From the NCBI GenBank assembly GCA_001672075.1, contig LJOT01000014.1, positions 1 through 35,052 of the forward strand: a stretch of 35,052 nt of DNA, in the 5' to 3' direction. Source of the stretch: Anabaena sp. CRKS33 (GTDB lineage: Bacteria; Cyanobacteriota; Cyanobacteriia; Cyanobacteriales; Nostocaceae). Positions 23,716-30,837 of the stretch are shown here, one piece after another (within the stretch, counting starts at the first letter, position 1; the number at the start of each line of letters is the position of its first letter). A program made the translations under genes and the position numbers. Below the pieces are notes generated by a model. That model saw only the letters and a list, made by a program, of their open reading frames with translations. It searched no databases and was not told the origin of the DNA.

Positions 23716-24591
23716 TTATACATCAGGAACAAAAATAGCGATCGCTTGAGGAATCACCCGAAAAACAGCGGGAGTATAGGTTGTGATTTCTCCATCGGTA
23801 TTAATAGAATGGGGTTTACGAGTATATACTGTAATTTCCTGACCATAAAGGGCGCGGACATTTCGCCATTGAATATGTCGCCCTCCACGCATGGCTGGAA
23901 GTAGGGGGAGAATTTGCCACCAATGGTCAATTTCCAAACTATAAAGATCCAGTCTTTGGTCATCTATAGCAGCATCATGAACTACAGCCATACCACCACC
24001 ATAATAACGGCCATTACCCACAGCAATCTGTACAGTTTTCACTAAAAATGATTGGTTATTGATGCGAATTTCTGCACTAAAAGGACGAGATTTCCAAATT
24101 ACTTGTAATGCAATGACAGCATAGGCAAATATGCCCCAACGGCGTTTAATCTCTTTAGTCAATTGTTGAGTAATATTGACACTTAAACCCAAACTAGCAA
24201 CATTAAAGAAATATTTATTATTCACCCAACCTAAATCAATTCTTCGTAACTTTCCGGCGGCGATAATTTTACAAGCTTCCGGTAGAGAATTGGGAATAGC
24301 CAAAGTTCTCGCTAAATCGTTAGCAGTTCCTAAAGGTAAAATTCCCAAAGGTAATTGAGTTTCAATTATTGCTTCTATAGCAGCATTAAGTGTACCATCA
24401 CCACCACCGATAATTACTAAATCTATTTCCTTTTGATAGTGGCGAATAAATTTACCTAATTGTGTAGCATCTTCGGTAGATTCTGCAATTATTGTTAAAC
24501 CCAGGCGATTTAAACAATTTATTACTTCTTGGTACCGTTCTTGTCCTTGACGAGAATGACGATTTACTAACAATAGGGCGCGGGTACTCAT
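23716..24591 (-). CDS. Lipid/diacylglycerol kinase family protein (YegS/BmrU-like)
   Basis: The 291-residue protein has the DAG-kinase catalytic fold: N-terminal strand RALLLVNRHSRQG, the nucleotide loop GGGDGTLNA at 62-70, and LGILPLGTANDLARTLAIP. The C-terminal half is beta-rich with FNVASLGLSVNIT and IAVGNGRYYGGGM. Members phosphorylate diacylglycerol, phosphatidylglycerol or related lipids using ATP; the substrate here is unknown. It is cytoplasmic or peripherally membrane-bound. It lies 203 nt downstream of nrtD on the same strand, with repeat DNA between, so cotranscription is doubtful. Confidence 0.85.
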   Translation of the reverse strand: MSTRALLLVNRHSRQGQERYQEVINCLNRLGLTIIAESTEDATQLGKFIRHYQKEIDLVIIGGGDGTLNAAIEAIIETQLPLGILPLGTANDLARTLAIPNSLPEACKIIAAGKLRRIDLGWVNNKYFFNVASLGLSVNITQQLTKEIKRRWGIFAYAVIALQVIWKSRPFSAEIRINNQSFLVKTVQIAVGNGRYYGGGMAVVHDAAIDDQRLDLYSLEIDHWWQILPLLPAMRGGRHIQWRNVRALYGQEITVYTRKPHSINTDGEITTYTPAVFRVIPQAIAIFVPDV

Positions 24592-24670
24592 TAGTAATTT
24601 CCTTTAATCACAATTCATCAGGTTGCAATAAAAACGCTCCTGAATCTATGGGATTATTTCTCATAAACTT

Positions 24671-24737
24671 GGTGCGTTATATCGCGTATTTAATTTAATA
24701 GCTCCATTTTATCATTTTTTAGCGATCTTAACGCACC
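24671..24737. repeat. GGTGCGTTA / TAACGCACC inverted repeat
   Basis: GGTGCGTTA at the left and TAACGCACC at the right end of a 67-bp segment. A segment of almost the same length with these ends lies near 30746-30808, and a short-loop version at 13543-13567. Confidence 0.6.
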
Positions 24738-24754
24738 CTATATATTTTATTTCC

Positions 24755-24782
24755 GTAGGTTGATTTTCTCTAACCAACCTAC
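24755..24782. terminator. Hairpin downstream of nrtD
   Basis: GTAGGTTG and CAACCTAC form an 8-bp stem around ATTTTCTCTAAC. It lies just after the nrtD stop. There is no U-tract, so it may be a 3'-end stabiliser rather than a true terminator. Confidence 0.35.
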
Positions 24783-24794
24783 GTGACTACGTGA

Positions 24795-25619
24795 CTAACC
24801 GACATCATCATGGGCGAAACGGTTAAACAAGAAATCTAAGGCATAATTTCGCAATTGATAATATTGTGGATCTTCCATAATTCTCGCCCTATCTCTAGGC
24901 CGAGAAAAAGGAATTTCCATCACTTCCCCAATTTTTGCATGGGGGCCATTGGTCATCATGACTAACTTATCCGCCAAAAATAAAGCCTCATCAATATCAT
25001 GGGTAATCATCAAAACTGTACAACGATTATCACCCCAAATTTTTAGCAATTCCTCTTGTAATTCTTCCTTGGTAATTGCATCTAACGCCCCAAAAGGTTC
25101 ATCTAAAATTAGGACTTTGGGACGAATAGCTAAAGCCCTGGCAATAGATACCCTTTGTCTCATACCTCCAGACATTTGCATGGGTTTCTTTTCCATTGCA
25201 TCCCCTAAACCCACCATAGCTAAATGTTCTCTGACAATAGCCCTTTTTTCTGCTTCTGGCTTAGTGGGATAAACTGCATTTACAGCTAAATAAATATTTT
25301 CAAAAGCTGTTCTCCAAGGTAATAACGCATAGTTTTGAAATACCACCATTCTATCTGGACCTGGTTTAGTAATTGGTTGTCCTTCTAATAAAACTTGTCC
25401 AGTGGTGGGAAAGTTAAAACCAGAAACCATGTTTAATAACGTTGATTTACCGCAGCCAGAATGGCCAATAACGCAAATAAATTCACCTTGTTCAACATTG
25501 AGATTAACACCATCAAGAACGGTAAATGGTCCTTTTTTAGTGGGATAAACTTTACAAACTTCTTTGATTTCTAGGAAGGGTTGACGGTTAATTGTGTTGG
25601 TGGTTTTTAGCTTTTGCAT
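24795..25619 (-). CDS. nrtD: Nitrate/nitrite ABC transporter ATPase NrtD
   Basis: A 274-residue ABC ATPase with Walker A GHSGCGKST, signature MSGGMRQRVSIARALA, Walker B VLILDEPFGALD and switch His in ITHDIDEALFLAD. The stretch PGPDRMVVFQNYALLPWRTA is typical of the nitrate/sulfonate/taurine branch. It works with NrtC as the ATPase pair of the NrtABCD transporter. It is 299 nt downstream of nrtC, an unusually large gap filled with repeats. CmpD of the bicarbonate system is very similar; nrt is preferred from the binding protein. Confidence 0.9.
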   Translation of the reverse strand: MQKLKTTNTINRQPFLEIKEVCKVYPTKKGPFTVLDGVNLNVEQGEFICVIGHSGCGKSTLLNMVSGFNFPTTGQVLLEGQPITKPGPDRMVVFQNYALLPWRTAFENIYLAVNAVYPTKPEAEKRAIVREHLAMVGLGDAMEKKPMQMSGGMRQRVSIARALAIRPKVLILDEPFGALDAITKEELQEELLKIWGDNRCTVLMITHDIDEALFLADKLVMMTNGPHAKIGEVMEIPFSRPRDRARIMEDPQYYQLRNYALDFLFNRFAHDDVG

Positions 25620-25645
25620 TGTTTAGTAATTGGTAGAAGGTTTCG

Positions 25646-25680
25646 CGCAAAGGTACAAAGGAGCAAAGACGCAAAGGAAG
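25646..25680. repeat. Degenerate GCAAAG-type tandem repeat
   Basis: CGCAAAGGTACAAAGGAGC then AAAGACGCAAAGG: irregular tandem units of about 7 bases, typical intergenic text in heterocystous cyanobacteria. Confidence 0.5.
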
Positions 25681-25705
25681 AAAAAAGGGTTTTTTATTTC
25701 GTTAT

Positions 25706-25822
25706 CTCGTTCCCAGTCTCAGACTGGGAATGCTATCAAGAGGCTCTGCCTCTGGTGTAATTGAAGTATAATCGAAGGCAGAGCCTTTTGTAATTCATTG
25801 CCATACAGAGTATGGGAACAAG
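25706..25822. mobile_element. MITE-like element with terminal inverted repeats
   Basis: A 117-bp segment starts CTCGTTCCCA and ends TGGGAACAAG (9 of 10 bases inverted-complementary). It has inner palindromes CCCAGTCTCAGACTGGG and AGGCTCTGCCTC, the latter answered by AGGCAGAGCCTT. It encodes nothing. It looks like a non-autonomous miniature element of a kind common in cyanobacteria. Confidence 0.65.
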
Positions 25823-25842
25823 AAAAGATGATTTTGTTAGTT

Positions 25843-25905
25843 TTGTGGGATGGGCATCTTGCCCGTCCTTTGTATTTTTGGGCAGACAGGATATCCACCC
25901 CACAA
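25843..25905. repeat. Imperfect inverted repeat (TTGTGGG...CCCACAA)
   Basis: Left arm TTGTGGGATGGGCATCTTGC, right arm ending ATATCCACCCCACAA, with GCCCGTCC and GGGCAGAC inside. It resembles the dispersed hairpin repeat GTGGGNTGGGCATCTTGCCC of cyanobacteria. It sits just downstream of the nrtC stop. Confidence 0.55.
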
Positions 25906-25918
25906 GATTTATTTTGAT

Positions 25919-27922
25919 TTAAGCTGCGGTTTTTCTGGGGGAGTCTAAAATGACTTCAGCTATGGAGAAATCCCGTTTAATTTCTAGGTCGTTAAGATAG
26001 CTAATTGGATCATCAGCGTTAAAGGGTTTACGATCAAATAATTGAATGGGTTGACGGGTATAACTGATATCTAAACCTAGTTCTCTGGCTGCTGTACTAA
26101 AAACACGCACTCGACAGACTCTTTCAACTATTTCTACCCAATTTCTAGGGAAGGGAGTATCACCCCACCTCGCTAATTGAGTCATAATCCAAATTTGTTC
26201 GGTGCGACTAGGGCGATTAATAGCAGACTCGGAATAAAATTGATGATGGGCATATTCCCGCATGGGATGATCTAAGTCACAGGTAGCGTTATTTGGATCT
26301 TCAATTTGGATATAATCAATATCTGTGCTGACATATTCCCGACTTGCTAAAATTTGCCGCACTTCTTCGGCATTATCAGGACTTGCACAATATTGGCAAG
26401 CTTCTAATAAGGCTTTGGTTAAGGCAATATGGGTGTTAGGATAAGTTTCTGCCCAATCTTCTCGAACTCCTAAAACTTTACCAGGGTGTCCTAACCAAAC
26501 TTCTAAATCTGTGGCAATAGTAAAGCCTGAACCTTCCACCGCAGCCCGATAATTCCAAGGTTCACCTACACAATAACCGTCAATGGTTGCACCTTTTAAA
26601 TCTACTACCATTTGGGCAGGAGGAATATTTTTCATATCTACGTCAATGTCGGGATCAATTCCTCCTGCTGCTAACCAATAACGGAGAAGTAAATTGTGCA
26701 TTGACGCGGGATGAACTACACCCATTCTATGTTGTTGGTCGCGGGTTTTTAGCAGGTAGTTTTTGAAGTCTGATAAACTGCGGACTCCGGCATCATAAAA
26801 TCTTTTTGCTAAGGTAATGGCGTTACCATTACGAGTCATTGTTAAGGAGGTAACAACTGGTAAAGGTTCGTTTTTATGTCCTCCTAAAGATAACCACATT
26901 GGCATTCCTGAAGGCATTTGGGCTGCATCTAAATAACCACCAGTCATCCCATCCACAATTCCCCGCCAACTGCTTTCTCTGACTAAATTAACTTCGTCTA
27001 AACCATGTTTAATAAAGAAGCCTTTTTCTTTGGCTATAGCCAGGGGGGCGCAAGCGGTAAGGGGTAGAAAACCAATTTCTAAATTAACTTTTTCCAAGCC
27101 ATGACGGACAACTGCTGCGGTTTTTCTGGCGCGGATTTTCTTAACACGTTTTTGTTGGTTAAGGAAGTAAATCATTTCACTTCGCAAACTGTAATAACTA
27201 GGATGTTCTACGACTTCCATTCGTTTACGAGGTCGGGGAATATCAACTTCTAAAATATCCCCAATTTTCGATTCGGGTCCGTTAGTTAACATGACAATTC
27301 TATCTGATAACAAAACGGCTTCATCTACATCATGGGTCACCATAACTGCGGTAACTTGATTTTCTTCACAAATTTGCATTAATTGTTCTTGCAAATTACC
27401 GCGAGTCAAGGCATCTAATGCCCCGAATGGTTCATCTAATAATAATAGTTTAGGCCGAATTGCCAAGGCGCGGGCTATAGCTACCCGTTGTTTTTGTCCC
27501 CCTGATAACATTCCTGGTTGTTTCTCAGCGTGGGGACGCAAACCTACCATATCTATATGTTTTTCGATAATGGCTTTACGTTCCGCTGCTGGCATTCCAT
27601 TTAATACTGAATCTACTGCTAAGGCAATATTTTCTCTGACAGTTCGCCAAGGTAAAAGGGAATAATTTTGAAATACTACCATTCTATCTGGACCGGGTTT
27701 TTTAATCCTTTGTCCTTCTAAGGTTACTAAACCTTCTGTGGGTAGATCTAACCCAGCAATCATATTTAAAAGGGTTGATTTACCACAACCGGAGTGACCA
27801 ATTAAGGAAATAAATTCGCCTTTTTTAATTTGCAAATCAATACCTTTAAGGGCGATATATTGGCCACCACCACTTAATTCAAAAACTTTATTAATTTGAT
27901 CAACAGCAACAAATACTGACAT
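25919..27922 (-). CDS. nrtC: Nitrate/nitrite ABC transporter ATPase NrtC with regulatory NrtA-like domain
   Basis: The 667-residue protein is a fusion. Residues 1 to about 255 form an ABC ATPase (Walker A GHSGCGKST, signature LSGGQKQRVAIARALA, Walker B LLLLDEPFGALD). About 275-667 resemble the solute-binding protein NrtA (EIGFLPLTACAPLAIAKEKG, VHPASMHNLLLRYWLAAGGI, GYCVGEPWNYRA). This layout is specific to NrtC and CmpC. In Synechococcus the C-terminal domain mediates inhibition of nitrate uptake by ammonium. The gene follows nrtB with a 103-nt gap of short repeats. Confidence 0.95.
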   Translation of the reverse strand: MSVFVAVDQINKVFELSGGGQYIALKGIDLQIKKGEFISLIGHSGCGKSTLLNMIAGLDLPTEGLVTLEGQRIKKPGPDRMVVFQNYSLLPWRTVRENIALAVDSVLNGMPAAERKAIIEKHIDMVGLRPHAEKQPGMLSGGQKQRVAIARALAIRPKLLLLDEPFGALDALTRGNLQEQLMQICEENQVTAVMVTHDVDEAVLLSDRIVMLTNGPESKIGDILEVDIPRPRKRMEVVEHPSYYSLRSEMIYFLNQQKRVKKIRARKTAAVVRHGLEKVNLEIGFLPLTACAPLAIAKEKGFFIKHGLDEVNLVRESSWRGIVDGMTGGYLDAAQMPSGMPMWLSLGGHKNEPLPVVTSLTMTRNGNAITLAKRFYDAGVRSLSDFKNYLLKTRDQQHRMGVVHPASMHNLLLRYWLAAGGIDPDIDVDMKNIPPAQMVVDLKGATIDGYCVGEPWNYRAAVEGSGFTIATDLEVWLGHPGKVLGVREDWAETYPNTHIALTKALLEACQYCASPDNAEEVRQILASREYVSTDIDYIQIEDPNNATCDLDHPMREYAHHQFYSESAINRPSRTEQIWIMTQLARWGDTPFPRNWVEIVERVCRVRVFSTAARELGLDISYTRQPIQLFDRKPFNADDPISYLNDLEIKRDFSIAEVILDSPRKTAA

Positions 27923-27944
27923 AGTTTTAATGATTGGTAATTGG

Positions 27945-28018
27945 CAATTTGTTATTTGTTATTTGTCAGTTGTTATTTGTCAGTTGTTATTTCTTTGCTA
28001 CTGACCAATGACTACTGA
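27945..28018. repeat. Short tandem repeats between nrtB and nrtC
   Basis: TTGTTATTTG and TCAGTTGTTATT units, then ACTGACCAATGACTACTGAC. This is a second STRR-like family, different from the TTTGGAT heptamers. A related piece, ACTAATGACTAATGACTAA, lies at 28880-28898 between nrtA and nrtB. Confidence 0.7.
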
Positions 28019-28025
28019 CTTTTGA

Positions 28026-28862
28026 CTATTTCTGTTCTGGTAAAATCCAGTTTTGTAATGCAGCCATGAGTTTATCTAGAATTAAGCCAACAACACCGAT
28101 ATAAACTAGTGCTAAAATTACTTCACTCACGTTGTTATTTTGATAAGCATCCCAGATAAAAAAGCCAATTCCCACAATACCAGACATAACGATTTCAGCC
28201 GCAATAATTGCTAACCAAGCTAAACCAATGGCAATTCTTAAACCTGTGAAAATATATGGTAATGCTGAAGGAATTAAGATGTTAAAGAAATACTCTTTTT
28301 TGGAAAGTTGCAGAACTTTAGCAACGTTATTATAATCCTGGGGAATTTGAGTTACACCTACCGCAGTGTTAATTAAAATCGGCCAAATTGCGGTGATAAA
28401 AATCACGAATAATGCCGCTGGTTCGTTTTGTCTTAAAGCAGCTAAGGAAATAGGTACCCAAGCTAAAGGAGGTACTGTTCTTAATAACTGAAATAGAGGA
28501 TCTAAGGCTTTTGACATGGTTTTATTGACACCAATTAAAACTCCTATGCCAATACCAACAATTGCTGCTAATGTATAGCTAATAGCCACCCGTTGCAGAC
28601 TAGCAAAGATTTGCCAAAATAGCCCTTTATCTGTTCCACCTTTATCATAAAATGGATACAAAATCAAAATCCAAGTATCTTGAATAACTTGAATTGGTCC
28701 TGGCAATGTTGCCCCTGGTGTCCAAGAAAATATTTGCCAAATAACTAAAAAGATAGCTAATGCAATAGCAGGAGGTATCAGTTCAGGAAGTTGCTTTTGC
28801 AATCCTGATAAAAAGCTATTATCAAATTTAGGAGTTGTGGGACGTTTTTGAGCTATTGTCAT
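28026..28862 (-). CDS. nrtB: Nitrate/nitrite ABC transporter permease NrtB
   Basis: A 278-residue inner-membrane permease with six or so hydrophobic segments, for example LIPPAIALAIFLVIWQIFSW. Its EAA loop is KKEYFFNILIPSALPYIFTG / LRIAIGLAWLAIIAAEIV. It forms the homodimeric channel of the NrtABCD system. It is 33 nt downstream of nrtA, so the two are cotranscribed. The family (NrtB/CmpB/SsuC/TauC) is clear; the nitrate role follows from the operon. Confidence 0.93.
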   Translation of the reverse strand: MTIAQKRPTTPKFDNSFLSGLQKQLPELIPPAIALAIFLVIWQIFSWTPGATLPGPIQVIQDTWILILYPFYDKGGTDKGLFWQIFASLQRVAISYTLAAIVGIGIGVLIGVNKTMSKALDPLFQLLRTVPPLAWVPISLAALRQNEPAALFVIFITAIWPILINTAVGVTQIPQDYNNVAKVLQLSKKEYFFNILIPSALPYIFTGLRIAIGLAWLAIIAAEIVMSGIVGIGFFIWDAYQNNNVSEVILALVYIGVVGLILDKLMAALQNWILPEQK

Positions 28863-28895
28863 GAATTTTTCCTCGAATTTACTAATGACTAATGA

Positions 28896-30272
28896 CTAAA
28901 TACCAGCTTTTTTGATTTTCAAACTCTTGAGATATTCTTCGGGTTTTTCAGGATCAAATTTAATGCCATCAAAAAATGTTTCTACTCCACGAGATGTACT
29001 ACTAGGAATATCAGCCGCCGCTATTCCTAATTCTTTAGCCGTCTCTTTCCAAATATCTTCCCGGTTGACTTTTTTGATTAATTCTTTGGCTTTGGCAGCA
29101 CCATTAGTAATGTAATCTTTGGGCAAAAATCCCCAACGCACATTTTCTGTTATAAACCATAAATCATGACTTTGGTAAGGATAAGAAACACTACCTTTTT
29201 CATCTTTCCAGTAATAAGCAGCCATGGATTTATCATCAATTTTTCGACCATCCCCCATGTCATATTTACCTTGATAGGGATTAGCTAGAACTTCTGGTGA
29301 AGATAAACCAAAATATTTTTTAGCGGCGAGAATTTCCGCTGCTTCTTTGCGATTTTCAAATTTATCTAGCCATTGCTGGGCTTCCATTATTCCTTTTAAT
29401 AAGGCTTTTGTGGCTTTGGGATTTTGATCAACCCAATCGCCTCTCATGGCAAAATATTCTTCGGGGTGATTTTTCCAAATTTCGGCGGTTAATGCAGCCA
29501 TAAAGCCGATTTTGTCATTAACTAAGCGGAATGGCCAAGGATCACCGGTGCTAAAAGCATCCATTGTCCCGGTTTTCATGTTGGCGACGGTTTGCGCTGC
29601 GGGTACTGTTAATAATTTGACATCTGTATCTGGGTCAATTCCACTGGCTGCTAACCAGTACCGAATCCATAGGTCTTGGTTAACATGAGGGAAGGTAAAG
29701 GCGGCTGTAAAGGGGGTGTTGGCTGATTTGAGTTGGGATAATAGGGGTTTAGCAGTATCCAGTTTTAGGCTAATTCCTTTCCCTAGATGTTTGTTAGCGA
29801 TCGCAATTCCGTTACCATGGGTAATTAACTGCGCTAAAACATACATGGGTATAGGTTTATTCCCTTTGGTAATTAAACCTTCTGTAATTAAGTGTGGCAT
29901 GGGCATTTGCCATTGACCACCATCAATACCACCCCCTTGAGAACCAATTTCAACGTTATCCCTGGCTGAACCCCAAGAAGCTTGTTTAGAAAGTTCTACT
30001 TCTGTCATCCCATATTTAGCAAAAAAGCCTTTTTCTTGGGCAATAATTAATGGTGCAGATTCAACTATGGGAATATATCCCAGTTTGGCTTTTGTAGTTT
30101 CTGGTTTTTGTTCTGGTTTAATATTAGCTGCTGGTTCAATGGAGGATCTTGTACCAGTATTGCCTGTTTCTGGTGGATTTCCTAAACAGCCTTTGAGTAA
30201 TACTGCACTGGCGGAAATTCCAGCAGTGACAATAAATTTACGCCGAGAAACTTGGTTAAAAAATTCTGTCAT
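28896..30272 (-). CDS. nrtA: Nitrate/nitrite-binding lipoprotein NrtA
   Basis: The 458-residue protein has a twin-arginine motif SRRKFIV at 9-15 and a lipobox LKGC with Cys29, so it is probably exported folded and lipid-anchored. The mature part begins with a Pro/Thr/Glu-rich linker, then the binding fold ([20 protein letters not shown]). Residues matching the nitrate site of Synechocystis NrtA as I recall it are Trp100, Gln148, His196 and Lys267 (EIWKNHPEE). The Lys argues against the bicarbonate-binding CmpA, which I recall has Glu there. AAGGAGAT precedes the ATG by a few bases. It is the first gene of nrtABCD. The region upstream shows TGATCA repeats but no close NtcA site. Confidence 0.93.
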   Translation of the reverse strand: MTEFFNQVSRRKFIVTAGISASAVLLKGCLGNPPETGNTGTRSSIEPAANIKPEQKPETTKAKLGYIPIVESAPLIIAQEKGFFAKYGMTEVELSKQASWGSARDNVEIGSQGGGIDGGQWQMPMPHLITEGLITKGNKPIPMYVLAQLITHGNGIAIANKHLGKGISLKLDTAKPLLSQLKSANTPFTAAFTFPHVNQDLWIRYWLAASGIDPDTDVKLLTVPAAQTVANMKTGTMDAFSTGDPWPFRLVNDKIGFMAALTAEIWKNHPEEYFAMRGDWVDQNPKATKALLKGIMEAQQWLDKFENRKEAAEILAAKKYFGLSSPEVLANPYQGKYDMGDGRKIDDKSMAAYYWKDEKGSVSYPYQSHDLWFITENVRWGFLPKDYITNGAAKAKELIKKVNREDIWKETAKELGIAAADIPSSTSRGVETFFDGIKFDPEKPEEYLKSLKIKKAGI

Positions 30273-30458
30273 TATATCTCCTTACATCACAATTTATTTT
30301 TCTAACTATGAAAATATAGACAAAGAAAATAAATCATTTCTTTGCTTTATGATGCAAATTTCCAGTTATATCTAGGTATTAAAAACAGACCTCACTGATA
30401 ATAAAAAGGACTAGTTTATATACTTAGTCATAAACGTGGTTTAATTTCTGAGCCTGGG

Positions 30459-30519
30459 GTGATCAAGTATCACTTGGCTAGTAAAAACTAGTTTACAGTG
30501 TTTGTGATCAAAGTGATCA
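30459..30519 (-). promoter_or_regulatory. Candidate LysR-type operator cluster upstream of nrtA
   Basis: GTGATCAAGTATCAC (30459-30473) is an inverted repeat with the T-N11-A layout of LysR-type boxes. GTGATCAAAGTGATCA (30504-30519) repeats GTGATCA twice. NtcB, a LysR-type activator of nitrate assimilation genes in cyanobacteria, is a possible reader; this is inference. Confidence 0.3.
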
Positions 30520-30640
30520 TCTCTCAACTGGAATTATTAAACAAATATTTAATTAGATACATAAGTAAAAACTTATCTATTAACCTGAAACCTACGAAAA
30601 AACTCTAATATATAGATTAAAATCTATGATGATAATATGA

Positions 30641-30673
30641 AGATCCCCAACTTATTTAAAAAGTCGGGGATCT
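30641..30673. repeat. Long hairpin AGATCCCC...GGGGATCT
   Basis: AGATCCCCAAC pairs with GTCGGGGATCT (one mismatch) around a short A/T loop. It lacks a U-tract in either direction. It resembles a hairpin repeat frequent between genes in Nostocales and may act as a 3'-end signal for the upstream fusion gene. Confidence 0.55.
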
Positions 30674-30745
30674 GAACCTCTCAATAATGTAGAAAAATCA
30701 AATATTATGCCTATGTATTTCCTATATATTCCTATATATTAAGTA

Positions 30746-30808
30746 GGGTGTGTTACGGCTAGACAATATTGGGGAGTTTGAGAGATTAATTATTAGCCCT
30801 AACGCACC
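30746..30808. repeat. GGTGTGTTA / TAACGCACC inverted repeat
   Basis: The left end GGGTGTGTTACGGCTA and right end TAGCCCTAACGCACC are inverted relatives, 63 bp overall. It is the same family as 24671-24737. Confidence 0.55.
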
Positions 30809-30837
30809 GATATATCAGGTGTGTTACGTTAAAACTG

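Larger units (their letters stand above)
30273..30837. other. 565-bp gene-free region upstream of nrtA
   Basis: No coding frame is credible. Starting from nrtA it holds an AT-rich leader, a cluster of TGATCA palindromes (30459-30519) and a strong hairpin (30641-30673). Beyond these lie tandem CCTATATATT (two copies, 30721-30740) and a GGTGYGTTA-type inverted repeat (30746-30808) next to the stop of the 960-residue fusion gene. The nrt promoter must lie here but I cannot place it. Confidence 0.6.

Noticed and set aside
24795..30272. Bicarbonate transporter cmpABCD instead of nrtABCD
   Set aside because: The binding protein keeps Trp, Gln, His and Lys at positions expected for nitrate. The discrimination relies on memory of the published sites, so it is likely rather than certain.
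30743..30756. Exact GTA-N8-TAC (NtcA-like) match
   Set aside because: It lies in a dispersed GGTGYGTTA repeat about 470 nt from nrtA, so the match is probably accidental.
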